IMG/VR virus record: IMGVR_UViG_3300037485_000549
Coordinates: 1-33,084 of that record
Direction: 5' to 3' (one strand)
Length of the DNA stretch: 33,084 bases
Source: a virus
Shown: positions 31,394 through 33,084 of the stretch, piece by piece
Position numbering within the stretch: position 1 is the first letter of the stretch
How the letters are laid out: each line of letters begins with the position of its first letter
The notes under the pieces: generated by a model
Databases searched by the model: none
The model's input: the letters and a program-made list of their open reading frames with translations, nothing else
What the model was told of the DNA's origin: nothing
Translations under genes and position numbers: made by a program

Positions 31394-32064
31394 TAAACGA
31401 ACTATCTACAATTATTGGAAATATTGTTTCACAAATGGATTCAACCATTGAAGGAACTTTTGATGTTGATAAGACATTGACTTGCGATAGTAAATGGGCG
31501 CGTGTAGGAAAGAAAGTTACTAATTCAGATGGAGACGAATTTCTATTAACAGAGGTTGAATTTGATAATTATTTAGTAGCTGAAAACAGAGATTTAATAG
31601 ATTTAAACGGTACTATAAACCTCCCTACGCCGTTTTTTATTCACGGAACTAAAAAGGCAACCAACAGAGAATGGACTATTTTGAGTAACGATGTCACGGC
31701 TAAAACGCCAATTATTTGGTTGCTTGGTTCTTTGAATTTTAAACAGTTCGGGCGTGAAAGTACAATCGATATTGAAAGCTCAGTTCGTATATTCTTCTTA
31801 GATGAGACGGATGTAGCGAATTATTACACTGCTGACCATATTACCAATGTAGTTTATCCAATGGAGCAGTTAGCAAAAGAGTTTATAGAGACCATAAACA
31901 AAAATAGAAATTTTAAAACCATTGAAGACTGGGAAATAATCGAATTTACGAGGTTCGGTGTTGAACAAGAAAACGGAATGTTTCAGAACATTTTAGACGC
32001 AAATTTATCAGGGGTTGAGTTAAGAATAACGCTCACAAAGTATAAAGAAAATTGTAAATGTTAA
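31390..32064 (+). CDS. Neck or tail-completion protein
   Basis: The 224-residue product follows the connector with a 4-base overlap and precedes the tail-tube candidate, where neck and tail-terminator proteins are encoded. It is mixed alpha/beta, with no enzymatic motif; it ends with ENCKC, a Cys-rich tail. The assignment is from gene order. Confidence 0.58.
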   Translation: MINELSTIIGNIVSQMDSTIEGTFDVDKTLTCDSKWARVGKKVTNSDGDEFLLTEVEFDNYLVAENRDLIDLNGTINLPTPFFIHGTKKATNREWTILSNDVTAKTPIIWLLGSLNFKQFGRESTIDIESSVRIFFLDETDVANYYTADHITNVVYPMEQLAKEFIETINKNRNFKTIEDWEIIEFTRFGVEQENGMFQNILDANLSGVELRITLTKYKENCKC

Positions 32065-32081
32065 TTTAAAAAACAAAAATT

Positions 32082-32987
32082 ATGAGTATAGGATGTAATT
32101 GCGCAAGTGGATTAAGTAATACAGGGAGACCTAATTGCGTAAGTCTTCAAAGCGTAACAAGTAAATTAATAATGGTTCCTTTATTTGGAGCTGATGGAAC
32201 GGCAAATTTTATCGATTTGACTTCACCACTTCCAACTTGGAGTGATTTAATCAATGAAGCAGACGATACAAAGCGTTGGTTTCCATTACCAAACTTTGAG
32301 AATGTAGAGCTTCCAAAGGCGGATAGCCAATTTGAAGAGGCTAACAGTGGTCGTATGGTATTTTTACGTCAAGGTAAGCGTTCATTCGCTGGTGAATTAT
32401 GGGCAGAAGATTCAACTCCTACATTGTTAGGTAAGTTACAAAACAATCGTTGTGTTGATTTCGGTGTTTATATCGTTGATGTAAATGGTAATTTAGTAGG
32501 TTCAAAAGTAGGCGATAGATTATATCCAATCGCTGTTGATAATCCTTCATTTAATCCAACATTCACATTTGCAACTGATTCAACAACGCAAAAAATTATG
32601 TTAGGATTTGACTTCGACAGATTATTTGATGAGTCTACAATGTACATGATAACGCCAACTGAAGCTGGAATCAATTTCAATGATTTAACAGGTCTTATTG
32701 ATGTTAATTTGACTGATTTAACTGTTGTTGCAACAAGTGTAACGTTTGATGCTGTATTGGATTATGGAACGGCTTTGAACCCTATTAAATTTAGTGGTGC
32801 AATTTCTGCTGATTTCGCTTTGTATAACAATACAACCTCTGCAACGGTATCTGTGACGGCTGTTGAAAACTTACCTTTAGAAGGTAATTACACACTTACT
32901 TATATTGCTCAGACTGCTGCTGATTCTTTGACTTTGTCAATAGTTAAAACAGGGTTTGATGGTGAAGTAAGTTATTTGGCTGTATAA
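32082..32987 (+). CDS. Major tail (tube) protein candidate with Ig-like C terminus
   Basis: The 301-residue product has a Cys-rich N terminus (MSIGCNCASGLSNTG), a tube-like body (about 20-185) and a C-terminal Thr/Val-rich domain (about 195-301) with Ig-like character. Place between neck and tape measure, size and a following small coupled gene fit a tail-tube protein of a long-tailed phage. The C-terminal part is present twice in the window because of the terminal redundancy; the copies differ by one Leu/Ile exchange. Confidence 0.72.
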   Translation: MSIGCNCASGLSNTGRPNCVSLQSVTSKLIMVPLFGADGTANFIDLTSPLPTWSDLINEADDTKRWFPLPNFENVELPKADSQFEEANSGRMVFLRQGKRSFAGELWAEDSTPTLLGKLQNNRCVDFGVYIVDVNGNLVGSKVGDRLYPIAVDNPSFNPTFTFATDSTTQKIMLGFDFDRLFDESTMYMITPTEAGINFNDLTGLIDVNLTDLTVVATSVTFDAVLDYGTALNPIKFSGAISADFALYNNTTSATVSVTAVENLPLEGNYTLTYIAQTAADSLTLSIVKTGFDGEVSYLAV

Positions 32988-33084
32988 TGTTTGTCGAAGC
33001 TGGAAAAATACAATTTGCTGTTATTCATTTAACTGACAAATCGTTAAAAGAGGCTCAGTTGCTGTTTAAACACGTTAACCCTTT
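32631..33084. repeat. Right copy of the 454-bp terminal redundancy
   Basis: This is the second copy of bases 1-454. It covers the last third of the tail-tube candidate and the first 98 bases of the following small gene. If the circle is closed, position 33084 continues at 455. The sequence cannot show whether the virion DNA is truly terminally redundant (headful packaging) or whether the overlap comes only from the assembler. Confidence 0.93.
32987..33084 (+). CDS. Start of the small gene after the tail-tube candidate (partial)
   Basis: The first 32 codons of the 53-residue gene seen whole at 357-518; the window ends inside it. Its ATG overlaps the preceding stop by one base. Confidence 0.7.
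   Translation, partial: MFVEAGKIQFAVIHLTDKSLKEAQLLFKHVNP

Overview
The window is an almost complete, circularly mapping genome of a tailed bacteriophage with an HK97-type head, a siphovirus-like layout and probably a Bacteroidota (Flavobacteriia-like) host. Its first and last 454 bases are the same stretch of sequence (97.6% identical), so the unique genome is about 32.63 kb. The host inference rests on AT-rich DNA, start codons with little Shine-Dalgarno, Bacteroidota-type promoters (TTG, a spacer of about 19-23, TAnnTTTG), and gene families typical of Bacteroidota phages (DUF6291 with Phg_2220_C, DUF3127, DUF6712, DUF5681). All convincing genes are on the + strand. I see no integrase, excisionase or clear lysogeny repressor, so a virulent life style is likely but not proven.

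Reading the circle from the packaging end: 23.4-25.1 kb holds a promoter, a leader with a terminator, two small genes and a ParB/methyltransferase fusion. Next come DUF5681 (candidate small terminase), large terminase, portal, prohead protease and major capsid (25.1-30.3 kb). Connector and neck genes and a tail-tube candidate follow to 33.0 kb. The map continues at position 1 with tail genes: a chaperone-like pair, a 1043-residue tape measure (about 150 nm of tail by the usual 0.15 nm per residue), tail-tip proteins and a tail fibre. Lysis genes (two small membrane proteins and an M15 peptidase) end at 13.05 kb.

An early block follows behind a strong promoter at 13.15 kb. It has a string of small overlapping genes, a stand-alone DnaA domain IV-like protein, a ParB-like DGQHR protein, a DUF6291/Phg_2220_C replication protein, a DnaB-like ATPase, a PD-(D/E)XK-like protein, NinG and a PAPS-reductase-like protein. 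A second, near-copy promoter at 20.03 kb drives a recombination set (ERF annealing protein, YqaJ exonuclease, DUF3127 OB-fold protein) and a small HTH regulator.

The most unusual parts are non-coding. (1) At 22.72-23.01 kb five tandem imperfect palindromes of 45 bp repeat every 49 bp. They are built only from ACTTT/AAAGT boxes at fixed spacing, with related elements at both edges; this is the best candidate for an origin, partition or regulatory site. (2) At 15.95-16.06 kb a consensus promoter, a roughly 94-nt structured RNA and an intrinsic terminator form a self-contained RNA cassette. (3) A 17-bp direct repeat brackets the PAPS-reductase-like gene and suggests a precise insertion. (4) Two terminators are fused to promoters whose start point falls on or next to the start codon. 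(5) The DnaB-like ATPase and the OB-fold protein both end in NLPF, like an SSB C-terminal tip.
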